From Rhizobium sp. L43 (GTDB lineage Bacteria; Pseudomonadota; Alphaproteobacteria; Rhizobiales; Rhizobiaceae), in contig NZ_NWSQ01000007.1 of NCBI RefSeq assembly GCF_002531725.1, positions 186,001 through 250,000 on the forward strand: 64,000 nucleotides of DNA. Reading direction: 5' to 3'. Each line of letters begins with the position of its first letter. Positions within the stretch are counted from its first letter, which is position 1. The notes beneath the pieces are model-generated. The model was given only the letters and a program-made list of their open reading frames with translations. It ran no database searches and had not been told where the DNA came from. Both the position numbers and the translations under genes were made by a program. Positions 28,012-36,551 of the stretch are shown piece by piece.

Positions 28012-29457
28012 ATGACCCTTGTTCCACTGGACACAACGCCGGCGAGATTTTCAAATTCGCCAGGGACGGGCCAGCGGCTGGCTCAGATACCGACAGCGAC
28101 ATCAAGGCAACAGGCGGCCTATTCGCCGGTGATCGAGTCGAAACAGCGCGGACCCGCCCCGCCTTCGCCGATGCCGGGGCTCAGAGGCGTTGTCTGGACG
28201 GGGAACCTGTTGATCCTGGTTTTTATCGTCGGATTGGGAATCTGGTCGGTTCTGGCGCCGCTGAAAAGCGCTGCAATTGCATCGGGCGTGATCGAGCCGG
28301 AGTCCAGCCGTAAGACCATTCAGCATCTGGAAGGCGGGATTGTCCGACGGATCCTCGTCAAAAACGGCGATGCCGTCATGGCCGGACAGATCGTGATAGA
28401 ACTCGACGACACGAAGTCTCGCTCAGAGCGCGACAGCATTCAAGGGCAACTTTGGGACGCCGAAGGAAGCCGCGCCCGCCTGCTTGCGGAGCAGACGGGC
28501 GGCGACCATGTCACCTATCCTGAGGACCTCAGGGCAGCCATGGACAGATATCCTTCGGTCAGCGCGATTCTGATCGGGCAACAGAAAATCTTCGAGGCCC
28601 GTCGCCGGGTCATGCAGGCGGAAATTCAGATCGCCAATGAAAAAATCGCGCAGGTGCGGCAGGAAATCGTCGGACTTGGCGCGCAGAAGGCAGCACTGGC
28701 CGACAGAGCCGCAATCTCGAGCGAAGAACTGGATCAGGTGACCGTCCTCAATGCCAAAGGACTGGAAAGAAGGAGCAGACTTCTCAACCTCGAGCGGGAA
28801 AAAGCAGACCTCGATGGCCAGCAGGGTCAAGTCGAGGCACAGATCTCGCGCGCCTACCAGGTGATCAGCGGCTCACAGGCCGATCTTGCAAAGCTCGAGA
28901 GCGACCGGTTGAGCGAAGTCGCCCAAGGCATGCGCGATACGGAAAGCCGGATTATACAGCTGCGCGAGCGTTTGCGGGCGATCGACGACCAACTCGCAAG
29001 GACCGACATCCGCGCTCCCGAAGACGGAACGATCATGAACCTGCGCGTCCATACGTCAGGTGGGGTGATCGGCGCCGGCGAACCGCTCGTCGATCTTCTG
29101 CCCCGCGCCGATCGCCTTATCGTCTCTGCCCATGTGAGACCGGAAGACATCAATCTCGTCCATGCGGGGCTCGAGGCACAGGTTCACCTCCTTCCCTACA
29201 ATCAGCGGCGCGTTCCACTCCTCAAAGGTCGGGTCGAGTATGTATCAGCAGACCGTCTCACCGATACGCAGAGCGGCCAGCCCTACTTTGCCGCGACGAT
29301 CCGCGTAACGGATGAACGGTTGGCGAAAATGCGCGATGTCGAACTGGTTGCAGGCATGCCAGCACAGACACTGATTGAAACGGGCAAAAGCAGCGTGGCG
29401 CTCTATGCTGTCAGACCACTTCTCGACAGTTTCAATAGAGCATTTCGTGAGGACTGA
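28012..29457 (+). CDS. HlyD-family type I secretion periplasmic adaptor
   Basis: Membrane-fusion protein linking the ABC exporter to TolC, 481 residues. It has a cytoplasmic proline-rich N-terminus of about 60 residues, one membrane helix (about 64-84, LLILVFIVGLGIWSVL), a lipoyl half-motif (IQHLEGGIVRRILVKNGDAV), long coiled-coil helices (about 140-330), the second lipoyl half (TDIRAPEDGTIMNLRVHTSG) and the beta-barrel. Full length for the family. Starts 14 bases after the ATPase gene with GGGAGG upstream. An IS3-type transposase gene begins just eight bases after its stop. Confidence 0.94.
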   Translation: MTLVPLDTTPARFSNSPGTGQRLAQIPTATSRQQAAYSPVIESKQRGPAPPSPMPGLRGVVWTGNLLILVFIVGLGIWSVLAPLKSAAIASGVIEPESSRKTIQHLEGGIVRRILVKNGDAVMAGQIVIELDDTKSRSERDSIQGQLWDAEGSRARLLAEQTGGDHVTYPEDLRAAMDRYPSVSAILIGQQKIFEARRRVMQAEIQIANEKIAQVRQEIVGLGAQKAALADRAAISSEELDQVTVLNAKGLERRSRLLNLEREKADLDGQQGQVEAQISRAYQVISGSQADLAKLESDRLSEVAQGMRDTESRIIQLRERLRAIDDQLARTDIRAPEDGTIMNLRVHTSGGVIGAGEPLVDLLPRADRLIVSAHVRPEDINLVHAGLEAQVHLLPYNQRRVPLLKGRVEYVSADRLTDTQSGQPYFAATIRVTDERLAKMRDVELVAGMPAQTLIETGKSSVALYAVRPLLDSFNRAFRED

Positions 29458-29464
29458 AGCGGTG

Positions 29465-29743
29465 ATGGGCAAGAGGAAATTCGACGATGAGCAGATTACG
29501 GTCATTCTGAAGGAGCACCAAGCCGGAGTGACGGTGGCGGATGTTTGCCACAAGCACGGCATCAGCGAGCCGACCTTCTATCGGTGGCAATCCCTGCAGT
29601 ACGGAAATGTTGGTCTCGAGGCCAGAAGGGTACGAGCGCTGGAGGAAGAGAACCAGAAGCTCAAGAAGCTTTTGGCCGAAGCCATGCTCTCGGCGGCAAC
29701 GCTGAGCGAGATGCTGGCGAAGACATCGAAAGGGCGAAACTAA
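29465..29743 (+). CDS. IS3-family transposase OrfA (orphan)
   Basis: Helix-turn-helix subunit of an IS3-type transposase, 92 residues: MGKRKFDDEQITVILKEHQ, then VCHKHGISEPTFYRW and a leucine-zipper-like LEEENQKLKKLLAEAML. OrfB, the catalytic DDE subunit, does not follow: the frames downstream are unrelated and broken, so the element is truncated and cannot move by itself. The open frame extends upstream over the hlyD end, but ATG 29465 is the family start. Confidence 0.88.
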   Translation: MGKRKFDDEQITVILKEHQAGVTVADVCHKHGISEPTFYRWQSLQYGNVGLEARRVRALEEENQKLKKLLAEAMLSAATLSEMLAKTSKGRN

Positions 29744-30239
29744 ACAGAGGGTTGGCGGAGCACCATATTTTGGACGAGTGAGCCTCTCCAAGCGGGGAAA
29801 AGGGTGACACGGCGTCAGGCGTCCGCCGTGAATGCGGTCCATCCGGCGCCGCCGCTGCGGCTGTTTTCCGTCCATCACGGCGTCATAGCCGATCCGCGAA
29901 GAACTCGATTTCCGTCGCCCCGGCGTGAGGCCGCTGACGGTCACGCTGGAATCCTTCCTACGGGAAGGGGATCGCATCGCTTGGACGGTCGAAAATGACG
30001 GCTGTCAGAGGATATATAGTATACCCTATCGTACCTTGTGGCGGAGGAGTTGGAATGTCCGCTTTTGTGCAAAGTAGAAATGTCACTTTGGGCTTCGGCA
30101 CGGTACGACGACCAGCCCCGATCTGAGCGGCTGGTCCGGGTTGCAAGATCAGATCGGGGCGGGTGAGGGACACCTCTCGGCTCATATGCGCTAGGTTTAG
30201 GACTGGACATGAAGAATCTGGTTGTGATTCAAGCTTAGG
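29744..30239. other. Insertion-sequence debris between IS3 orfA and the IS4-like pseudogene
   Basis: About 500 bases with no intact gene. A short stretch near 29885-29990 (plus strand, reading LDFRRPGVRPLTVTLESF) looks like a gene fragment but is closed by an upstream stop and I cannot name it. The left end of the IS4-like element should lie within the last 50-100 bases. No terminal inverted repeats could be matched by eye. Confidence 0.5.
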
Positions 30240-31465
30240 ATGAAGATTCGTCCTGAGATTTTGGATCATTGGCCGGAAGTCAGCGCGCGGTTTCCGGCGG
30301 GTTTTGACCTGGAGGCAACGGCGCGGTCGCGCGGTGTGCTTTCACGCGGGTGCGGGAGATCAAGAACGCCGCAACGCTGTTGCGGCTGGCGCTTGCCTAT
30401 GGCGGCCTTGGTATGTCGCTGCGCGAGACCTGTGCCTGGGCCGAAGCGGGCGGGATTGCCCGCTTGTCCGACCCATCGCTGCTCGAGCGGCTGTGCAAAG
30501 CAGCGCCTTGGCTTGGCGACATCGTGGCCGCGCTGATTGCCGAACAGACCAAAGTGCCGGCGGGGCGCTGGTCGGGATATCGCTTGCGGGTGCTCGATGG
30601 AACGTCGATCTGCCAACCGGGCGCCGACCGCACGACATGGCGGCTGCATGTCGGCTACGACCTGGCAACGGCTCAGGTCGATCAGCTTGAGTTGACCGAC
30701 ATCCATGGTGCCGAGAACCTTCAGCGCCTGACCTACGCACCCGGCAATATCGTGCTGGCCGATCGCTACTATGCAAGACCGCGCAATCTCCGGCCGGTGA
30801 TCGACGCCGGCGCAGACTTCATCGTGCGGACCGGCTGGAACTCCTTGCGCCTGCTGCAGACGAATGGCGAGCCCTTTGATCTGTTTGCTGCGCTCGCCGC
30901 TCAGCAAGAGCAGGAAGGCGAACTCAGGTCCGTATCCACGAAGGCGTGACGGCGGCGACGCCACTGGTCCTGCGCCTGGTTGTCCGGCGCAAGGATCCGC
31001 AACAGGTGGAAGCCGAGCACAAACGCCTGCTCAAGGACGCCAGAAAGCGCGGCAAACAACCCGATCCGCGCAGTCTCGAGGCGGCAAAGTACATTCTGCT
31101 GCTGACTTCGCTGCCGGCCGCCACCTTCCCGCCAGCTGATATTCTCACCCTCTATCGCTTCCGCTGGCAAATCGAGTTGGCGTTCAAACGGTTCAAGAGC
31201 CTGGCCGGTCTCGACAGCTTGCCGGCCAAGAAGCCGGAACTGGCCCGGGCATGGCTCTACGCCAGACTGATCGTTGCCATCATCGCCGAACAGATTGCCG
31301 GGCAAGTCCCGGACTCTCCCCCCTCTGGATACGCCAATCCCACAGGCTAGCCTCCCACAGGCAAGCCCCTCGCGCTGGCGTCTCATGAAGATAGCCCTGG
31401 CCACCATTTGCGCCGCCATCCGCGGACCGCTGCTGTGGCAGGCCGTCTGTAAGCTCCTCACCCGG
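30240..31465 (+). pseudogene. IS4-family transposase, multiply frameshifted and truncated
   Basis: DDE transposase remnant spread over several frames: MKIRPEILDHWPEVSARFPA at the start, a shift near 30345 into REIKNAATLLRLALAYGGLG...VLDGTSICQPGADRTTWRLH, a second shift near 30930 into the part holding the YRFRWQIELAFKRFKSLAGL motif (the IS4 Y-(2)-R-(3)-E-(6)-K signature), and a third shift near 31320-31350 into SPSRWRLMKIALATICAAIR. The sequence then passes directly into dnaE2-like codons near 31466, so the right end of the element is lost. Inactive. Confidence 0.85.
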
Positions 31466-31759
31466 CGGCGCGTTTTGCTCGGGTCAAGCATGATGGCGAT
31501 CAACGGGCGGATCCAACGGGAAGGGGACGTCGTGCACCTCATCGCCCAGCAACTGTTTGATCTGTCGGGCGACCTATCCGCCTTGGCTGATCGTGATGGA
31601 GAATTTAAACTGCCGACGGGCCCCGGCGACGAGTTCGCTCACGGGTCGCCGGGGAGCCCGGATTCGCGGGATCGAGCGCCGACGGTCAAGCCGAAGGATA
31701 TTTTCATTCCAGACCTTCACATCGATACTCTGAAAATCAAAAGTCGGAATTTTCACTAA
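31466..31759 (+). pseudogene. dnaE2: C-terminal remnant of error-prone DNA polymerase dnaE2
   Basis: About 97 codons matching the end of DnaE2, the SOS mutagenesis polymerase III alpha paralogue: NGRIQREGDVVHLIAQQLFD, then LADRDGEFKLPTGPGDEFAH and the terminal FIPDLHIDTLKIKSRNFH with a normal stop. The front of the polymerase is absent and replaced by the IS4-like remnant in the same reading frame. No imuA or imuB lies in the window. The gene was probably destroyed by insertion plus deletion or by recombination between IS copies. Confidence 0.85.
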
Positions 31760-31818
31760 AGAGAATGGTGCTTCGGCAAGAGTGGGCCAACGGTAGAGTC
31801 ATCAAATGCCCGGTGTGT

Positions 31819-32715
31819 TTACATCTTCAACGCCGCCATTAGCATTTCCACAAACGCTGAAACCTTAGGCGGACGAAAGCGAGCTGCAGGATAGACCGTG
31901 TACACGCCGCCCGATGGTAGATGCCATTCAGGGAGAACATGAACCAAGCGCGCATCGGCCAGATCGGCGGTCGCGAGGAAATCCGGCACGATAGACAATC
32001 CGCCACCTTGGCGAACCGCTTCCAACACCGCTGGCGTGGTGTTGATCGCGATGTCCGCCTTGAAACGCACAGTGCGTATTCCTCCATCACCGCGTTTGAA
32101 GGTCCATTCCAAAGGCTCTTTCAGCGCGTTGTTGGCAACAAACGGTAGGGACGGCATGTCGGACGGTTCGCTGTATGCAACTATTTTGTCGGCGAGCGAC
32201 GACGCACCGACCAGCAACTGCCGAAACGAGCCGATCCGTCGTGCCTGCATGCTTGAGTCAGCCAACCAGCCGACGCGAATGGCCAAGTCCATGTTGTCGG
32301 CGACCAGATCGACCACACTGTCGCTCAGGTTAAGCTCCACCTTGCAATGTGGATAGCGGTTCGCGAAAGCGGTGACCAGGGGCACGACGACCGAGGTACC
32401 GTAATCATAGGGTGCCGTGATCCTCAGCAAGCCTTTAGGTTCTGTCCTGGCTTGAGCCAGCTCTCCCAGGGCATCTTCGGCCTCGCGCAGGATCGATACG
32501 CAACGGGCGTGAAACATCCGCCCCGCCTCGGTGGGTTGGAGCCGCCGCGTTGTGCGCATTAGCAACGTAATGCCGACTTCCTGTTCGAGCCTTGCAACTT
32601 GCTGGCTGACGACCGCCTTGGTGATGCCGAGATACTCCGCTGCCCGGGTGAAGGATCCCGCATCGACGACGGCGACAAAATAGGCGAGTCGATTGAGATT
32701 TGTCGCTTCCTGCAC
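31819..32715 (-). CDS. LysR-family transcriptional regulator
   Basis: LysR-type regulator, 298 residues. The N-terminal winged helix reads LAYFVAVVDAGSFTRAAEYL followed by GITKAVVSQQVARLEQEVG; the C-terminal effector domain is complete. GTG 32715 is preceded by GGGAG. It is divergent from the DsbA-like gene at 32824, with about 108 bases between them, and is the expected regulator of that four-gene cluster. Effector unknown. Confidence 0.93.
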   Translation of the reverse strand: MQEATNLNRLAYFVAVVDAGSFTRAAEYLGITKAVVSQQVARLEQEVGITLLMRTTRRLQPTEAGRMFHARCVSILREAEDALGELAQARTEPKGLLRITAPYDYGTSVVVPLVTAFANRYPHCKVELNLSDSVVDLVADNMDLAIRVGWLADSSMQARRIGSFRQLLVGASSLADKIVAYSEPSDMPSLPFVANNALKEPLEWTFKRGDGGIRTVRFKADIAINTTPAVLEAVRQGGGLSIVPDFLATADLADARLVHVLPEWHLPSGGVYTVYPAARFRPPKVSAFVEMLMAALKM

Positions 32716-32823
32716 GAAGGCACTCCCGTTTGATCATTTGCTTTTAACATACATTCTGTCGTTTTCGTTGGCCTTATCGTTTCAATCTTCTCATGCCATT
32801 TATGACTTCACAAGGAGCGAGAC

Positions 32824-33495
32824 ATGCGCCACAAGGCCCACATCACCTATCTCTTCGATCCCCTCTGCGGCTGGTGCTATGGTGCCTCGCCCGTGCTCCG
32901 GCAGTTAGCCGCAATTCCGGGGCTGACTCTCGTGCTTGCGCCGACAGGCTTGTTTTCCGGAACTGGAGCACGGCGAATGGACACGCAGTTTGCCGCCTTT
33001 GCCTGGTCCAACGACGAGCGTATTGCGCAATTGACGGGACAGCGGTTCACCGACGGCTATCGCAACCAAGTGCTTGCAAAGGGCGGCATGCTGGACTCCG
33101 GCCTGGCGACATTGGCGATCACAGCAGTGGCGCTGACAGTTCCGGCACGCGAACTCGATGCGCTCAGTCAGATTCAGGAGGCTCGTTATGTCTCAGGTCG
33201 CGATATCACTGACATGCCCGAAATTAGGAACATCCTCGAGAATGCCGGTCTCGGCGTAGCCTCAGGCCGCCTTGAAGTACCGGATGCGGATCTTCTCGCC
33301 GCAAACCGTCAGCGCATTGAGGCGGCCCGCGCCCTGATGAAGGAATTCCACATCGATGGCGTACCGGGATTGGTTGTCGATGATGGACAGCGCCGCAGAT
33401 TGATCGGGGCACGTGATCTGTTCGGCAACCCCGATCTGATTGCCAGGCTCTCGGACATGGGCGCTTCTTTGTCCGAGGCCACCACGCATTCCTGA
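32824..33495 (+). CDS. DsbA-family thioredoxin-fold protein (CGWC)
   Basis: 223 residues, cytoplasmic (no signal). The active-site motif FDPLCGWCYGASPVL sits at residues 11-25 and the cis-Pro region is HIDGVPGLVVDD, both typical of the DsbA/FrnE-like oxidoreductases. AAGGAG precedes the ATG. First gene of a cluster with an HbpS-like and an MBL-fold protein under a divergent LysR regulator; a redox-stress or electrophile-detoxification role is plausible, not shown. Confidence 0.88.
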   Translation: MRHKAHITYLFDPLCGWCYGASPVLRQLAAIPGLTLVLAPTGLFSGTGARRMDTQFAAFAWSNDERIAQLTGQRFTDGYRNQVLAKGGMLDSGLATLAITAVALTVPARELDALSQIQEARYVSGRDITDMPEIRNILENAGLGVASGRLEVPDADLLAANRQRIEAARALMKEFHIDGVPGLVVDDGQRRRLIGARDLFGNPDLIARLSDMGASLSEATTHS

Positions 33496-33510
33496 ACGAA
33501 GGATACCACG

Positions 33511-34005
33511 ATGATGATGAAGCGAGCGATCCGTTCCGCACTGGTCTTGGGTGTGCTTGGGGTTGCTATGCCGGCCACTGTCTCGGCCCAGAGCGCGCCG
33601 CCCTATGGCGCGCCGATCACCGTCGAACGTGCCAAGCAGGCTGCAGCGGCGGCCGTCGCCGAAATGCGCAAGCGCAATCTAGCGATGACCATTGCGGTCG
33701 TCGATTCCGGCAGCAATTTGGTCTACCTGGAACGGTCCGACCAAGCCGGCATCGGCACGATCGACGCGGCAATCGGTAAGGCGAAGGCCGCCAACGGCAT
33801 CAAGACGCCGACCAAGGCAATCGAGGACATGATCCTCAACCACAATCAAAGTAACCTGCTTGCCGTGCCGGGAGCGTTCCCGGTCGAAGGCGGCGTGCCG
33901 ATTGTCGTCGACAATCAGGTTATCGGTGCGATTGGCGCTAGTGGCGGTATGCCTGCTGACGACGGTGCGGTTGCCGATGCTGGTGCGAAAGGTCTCCATC
34001 CTTGA
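33511..34005 (+). CDS. GlcG/HbpS-family (heme-binding-type) exported protein
   Basis: 164 residues with a Sec signal peptide (SALVLGVLGVAMPATVSAQS, cleavage near residue 27). The mature part is a single GlcG/HbpS domain: AVVDSGSNLVYLERSDQAGI, GIGTIDAAIGKAKAA and VPIVVDNQVIGAIGASGG. Members bind heme or small molecules, or are of unknown role near oxidoreductases. It follows the DsbA-like gene by 15 bases with GAAGGA before the ATG. Confidence 0.87.
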   Translation: MMMKRAIRSALVLGVLGVAMPATVSAQSAPPYGAPITVERAKQAAAAAVAEMRKRNLAMTIAVVDSGSNLVYLERSDQAGIGTIDAAIGKAKAANGIKTPTKAIEDMILNHNQSNLLAVPGAFPVEGGVPIVVDNQVIGAIGASGGMPADDGAVADAGAKGLHP

Positions 34006-34103
34006 GGTGCAGCCGCCAATCACGCAGACGAAGTTTCACGATCGGGCTGCCAGCCCGAACTTGACCGTCTGACAAACATCGAGAGAAACACCAGGAGACA
34101 ACT

Positions 34104-35000
34104 ATGTTTACAAGGAGAACCATCATGAAAACCACTCTCGCAGCCGGTGCTACCGCCGTCTTTGCTCCAGCTGGTCTTGGCCATGCTGCCGCGGGGCTGA
34201 CCTGGAAGCATTTCCCCGCCGGACAGAACGGTTTCTTCCGTGCCCCGGTTCTGGTTTCCGGCGCGACGGAAACCGTGCTGATCGATGGCGGCTTCACGCT
34301 TCCCGATGGCAAGGCGGTGGCCGCAGCGATCAAAGCTACGGGCAAGAGGCTCACCGCGATCTATATCAGCCAGAGCGATCCAGATTATTACTTCAGTCTG
34401 GGTCCGATCAAGGCTGCCTTCCCGGATGCAAAGGTTATCGCTGCCTCCGCCACGGTTGCCGCCATCAAGGGCAGTGTCGAGAAGAAGCTTTCCGTCTGGG
34501 GTCCGCAGCTCAAGGAAAATGGCCCGCAGACGCTGACCGATGTCGTCATCCCCGAAACTTTCGATGACAAGGCGCTGACGGTTGACGGCGAGACCGTCGA
34601 GATCGTCGACGCGGAAGGCCTCCCCAACCGGCGCTATCTGTTCGTGCCGTCCATCAACGCGGTATTCGGCGGCGTGATGATCTTCAACGGTGTTCATGTG
34701 TGGACGGCAGACACAAACAGCGCCGAACTCCGCGCCGCCTGGGTTGCCAACCTCGAAAAGATCGCGGCGCGCAAGCCGGCGGTGGTCGTCGCCGGACACA
34801 TGGCTCCCGATGCCAAGACCGATCTCTCAGGCGTCGAACATACCATCGCCTACCTGAAGGCGTTTGAGGAAGAATTGGCCAAGGCCAAGGATGCCGCAGC
34901 TCTGAAGGCCACCATGGAAGCACGCTTCCCGGGTCTCGGCATGGGCGTTGCGCTCGATATCGGCTCCAAGGTCGCCACCGGCGAAATGAAGTGGGGCTGA
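34104..35000 (+). CDS. Metallo-beta-lactamase-fold protein lacking the usual metal ligands
   Basis: 298 residues, exported; the N-terminus contains a Tat-like RRTIMKTTLAAGATA. The MBL fold is recognisable (TVLIDGGFTLPDGKAVAAAI, IVDAEG, VVVAGHMAPDAKTDLSG), but the canonical THxHxDH is replaced by SQSDPDYYF (residues 89-97), removing the His ligands while keeping Asp. Two starts, 34104 and 34125, each have a Shine-Dalgarno; the first keeps the twin-arginine motif. Third gene of the LysR-linked cluster. It may be non-catalytic or use altered metal chemistry. Confidence 0.85.
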   Translation: MFTRRTIMKTTLAAGATAVFAPAGLGHAAAGLTWKHFPAGQNGFFRAPVLVSGATETVLIDGGFTLPDGKAVAAAIKATGKRLTAIYISQSDPDYYFSLGPIKAAFPDAKVIAASATVAAIKGSVEKKLSVWGPQLKENGPQTLTDVVIPETFDDKALTVDGETVEIVDAEGLPNRRYLFVPSINAVFGGVMIFNGVHVWTADTNSAELRAAWVANLEKIAARKPAVVVAGHMAPDAKTDLSGVEHTIAYLKAFEEELAKAKDAAALKATMEARFPGLGMGVALDIGSKVATGEMKWG

Positions 35001-35005
35001 TCGCC

Positions 35006-35155
35006 GTGGGCATCAACCTCGATCTCATCCGGGCCACCTACGAGGGTTCGTCGGAAGACAATGGTCGCAACCTGCTTGCGGCCCTGGCACCCAATGCGAG
35101 GTGGACGGAAGCCGCTTTCCCTACGCTGTTGCACGTCGCGCCGGCGCGGTGGTAG
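35006..35155 (+). pseudogene. Truncated NTF2/SnoaL-like protein
   Basis: From GTG 35006 the frame reads MGINLDLIRATYEGSSEDNG and NLLAALAPNARWTEAAFP, the opening of an NTF2-like ketosteroid-isomerase-fold protein, then stops after 49 codons. After the TEAA residues the other frame restores FPYA, as in the intact homologue at 57193-57582 (WTEMDGFPCAGTYVGP), so a frameshift broke the gene. It was the last member of the LysR-linked cluster. Confidence 0.7.
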
Positions 35156-35728
35156 GGTTGCGTTTCCGAGGGGTGCGTTGGTTGCCTTGCCGAACTTCGA
35201 AATGAATCGACCCGGCGCCGTGGTGCTAACTTAGGTCGAGAAATCGGAGGCCACCTTCGGTGATGCCGACAGAAGTCCGGCTTCCTTGCGTCAAGACCGG
35301 ATGATTGATCTCGACGAGCTTATAAGTCCGGCAGGATCCGCAGGCGCCGCCATTGCCGGCCCTCGGGCCCGAGAGCTGCTTGTGGTTGTGGGCGCGACAA
35401 GTCAAGGGCGTCATTTACGGCTTGATCGGCACAGCCCTTGCCCAGGCCCTCTACGCGCTGATTGCTGTGGGCCACAAGTGACGAAGTGGTGATCTGCGAT
35501 ATCAATCATCCGGCCCAGACAATTGCGAAACACACGACCTGTGGGAAAACTGCTCAGCGCACGAGCCGAAAAAAGCAAAGGAGAAAACCGAGACCTCAAA
35601 TACAGACCCGAAACATACATAGAGGGCGGTCAAATCTCTATGGAAATGCCGGTCAGTTTTCTCACTGGAAATCAACAGATATGAATGTCACTCTCATTTG
35701 AACGTGGATTCGCTTCATTCAGCACAGT
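35156..35728. other. Non-coding region with a possible transporter gene fragment
   Basis: About 570 bases without an intact gene. Bases 35401-35481 (plus) read VKGVIYGLIGTALAQALYAL and end in TGA after a few residues, resembling an internal segment of AI-2E/PerM-family transporters; the flanks do not continue it. The rest is unassigned. It separates the LysR-linked cluster from the hpa operon, whose last gene ends at 35729. Confidence 0.45.
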
Positions 35729-36541
35729 TCAGTAAACACTTGCCGAAACTGAGCTTCCAGGACAAGCGGCATTTGCCCTCTGAAAATCGGACAACAGGCG
35801 CGACGCGCCGTTCGCCAGCAGGCTGACGTCGTTGCCGATGGCGACGAAGGTGGCGCCGAGTTCGAGGTAGCGTTTAGCAAGCGACTGATCGGCAGTGAGG
35901 ATGCCGGCGGCCTTGCCATGCGACTGGATACGAATCAATGCCGCTTCCACTGCCTGTTGCACCTCTGCATCGCCTGGCCTGCCGAGGTGGCCCATGTCGG
36001 CGGCGAGATCGGCCGGCCCGATGAAAACACCATCCACGCCGTCGGTGGTAGCGATGTCATCGAGCGCGGCCAGCCCGGCGCGGCTCTCAATCTGCAGCAG
36101 CAAGCAGACCTCGTCATTGGCGGTCCGGAGGTAATCGGGAATACGATTGAATGCCGATGCACGGGCAAGCGCTGCCCCGACACCTCGCACGCCGTGCGGC
36201 GGATAGCGTACCGCGCGCACCATGGCGCTTGCCTGGTCCCCACTCTCGATCATCGGAACCAGCACCGTCTGCGCGCCGATATCGAGGATCTGCTTCAAGA
36301 GCCAGGCCTCGCCGATCGGTGCCCGGATGACCGGGTGGCTCGGCGAACCCTTGAGCGCCTGCAATTGCGCGGTCATCAGAGGTATGTCGTTCGGCGCATG
36401 CTCGCCGTCTATCAGCAGCCAGTTATAGCCGGAACCTGCACAGATCTCGGCCGTATAGGGATTGGCGAGCGCCAGCCAGAGGCCGATCTGCGGACGTTTC
36501 TCGGCCAAGGCCGTCTTGAACGTGTTCTTGGGCGCGGGCAT
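35729..36541 (-). CDS. hpaI: HpaI: 4-hydroxy-2-oxoheptanedioate aldolase
   Basis: Class II, metal-dependent aldolase, 270 residues, cleaving 4-hydroxy-2-oxoheptane-1,7-dioate to pyruvate and succinate semialdehyde. HpcH/HpaI motifs are LLIDGEHAPND, the metal-site region LLQIESRAGLAALDDIA (Glu) and VFIGPADLAADMG (Asp). The open frame is longer, but ATG 36541 has AGGAG seven bases upstream and fits the family. Last gene of the hpa lower-pathway operon. Confidence 0.95.
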   Translation of the reverse strand: MPAPKNTFKTALAEKRPQIGLWLALANPYTAEICAGSGYNWLLIDGEHAPNDIPLMTAQLQALKGSPSHPVIRAPIGEAWLLKQILDIGAQTVLVPMIESGDQASAMVRAVRYPPHGVRGVGAALARASAFNRIPDYLRTANDEVCLLLQIESRAGLAALDDIATTDGVDGVFIGPADLAADMGHLGRPGDAEVQQAVEAALIRIQSHGKAAGILTADQSLAKRYLELGATFVAIGNDVSLLANGASRLLSDFQRANAACPGSSVSASVY

Positions 36542-36551
36542 CGGCACTCTC

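Noticed and set aside
29744..30239. IS3 orfB continuing from orfA
   Set aside because: None of the three forward frames shows the DDE-domain sequence expected after orfA; the element is truncated.
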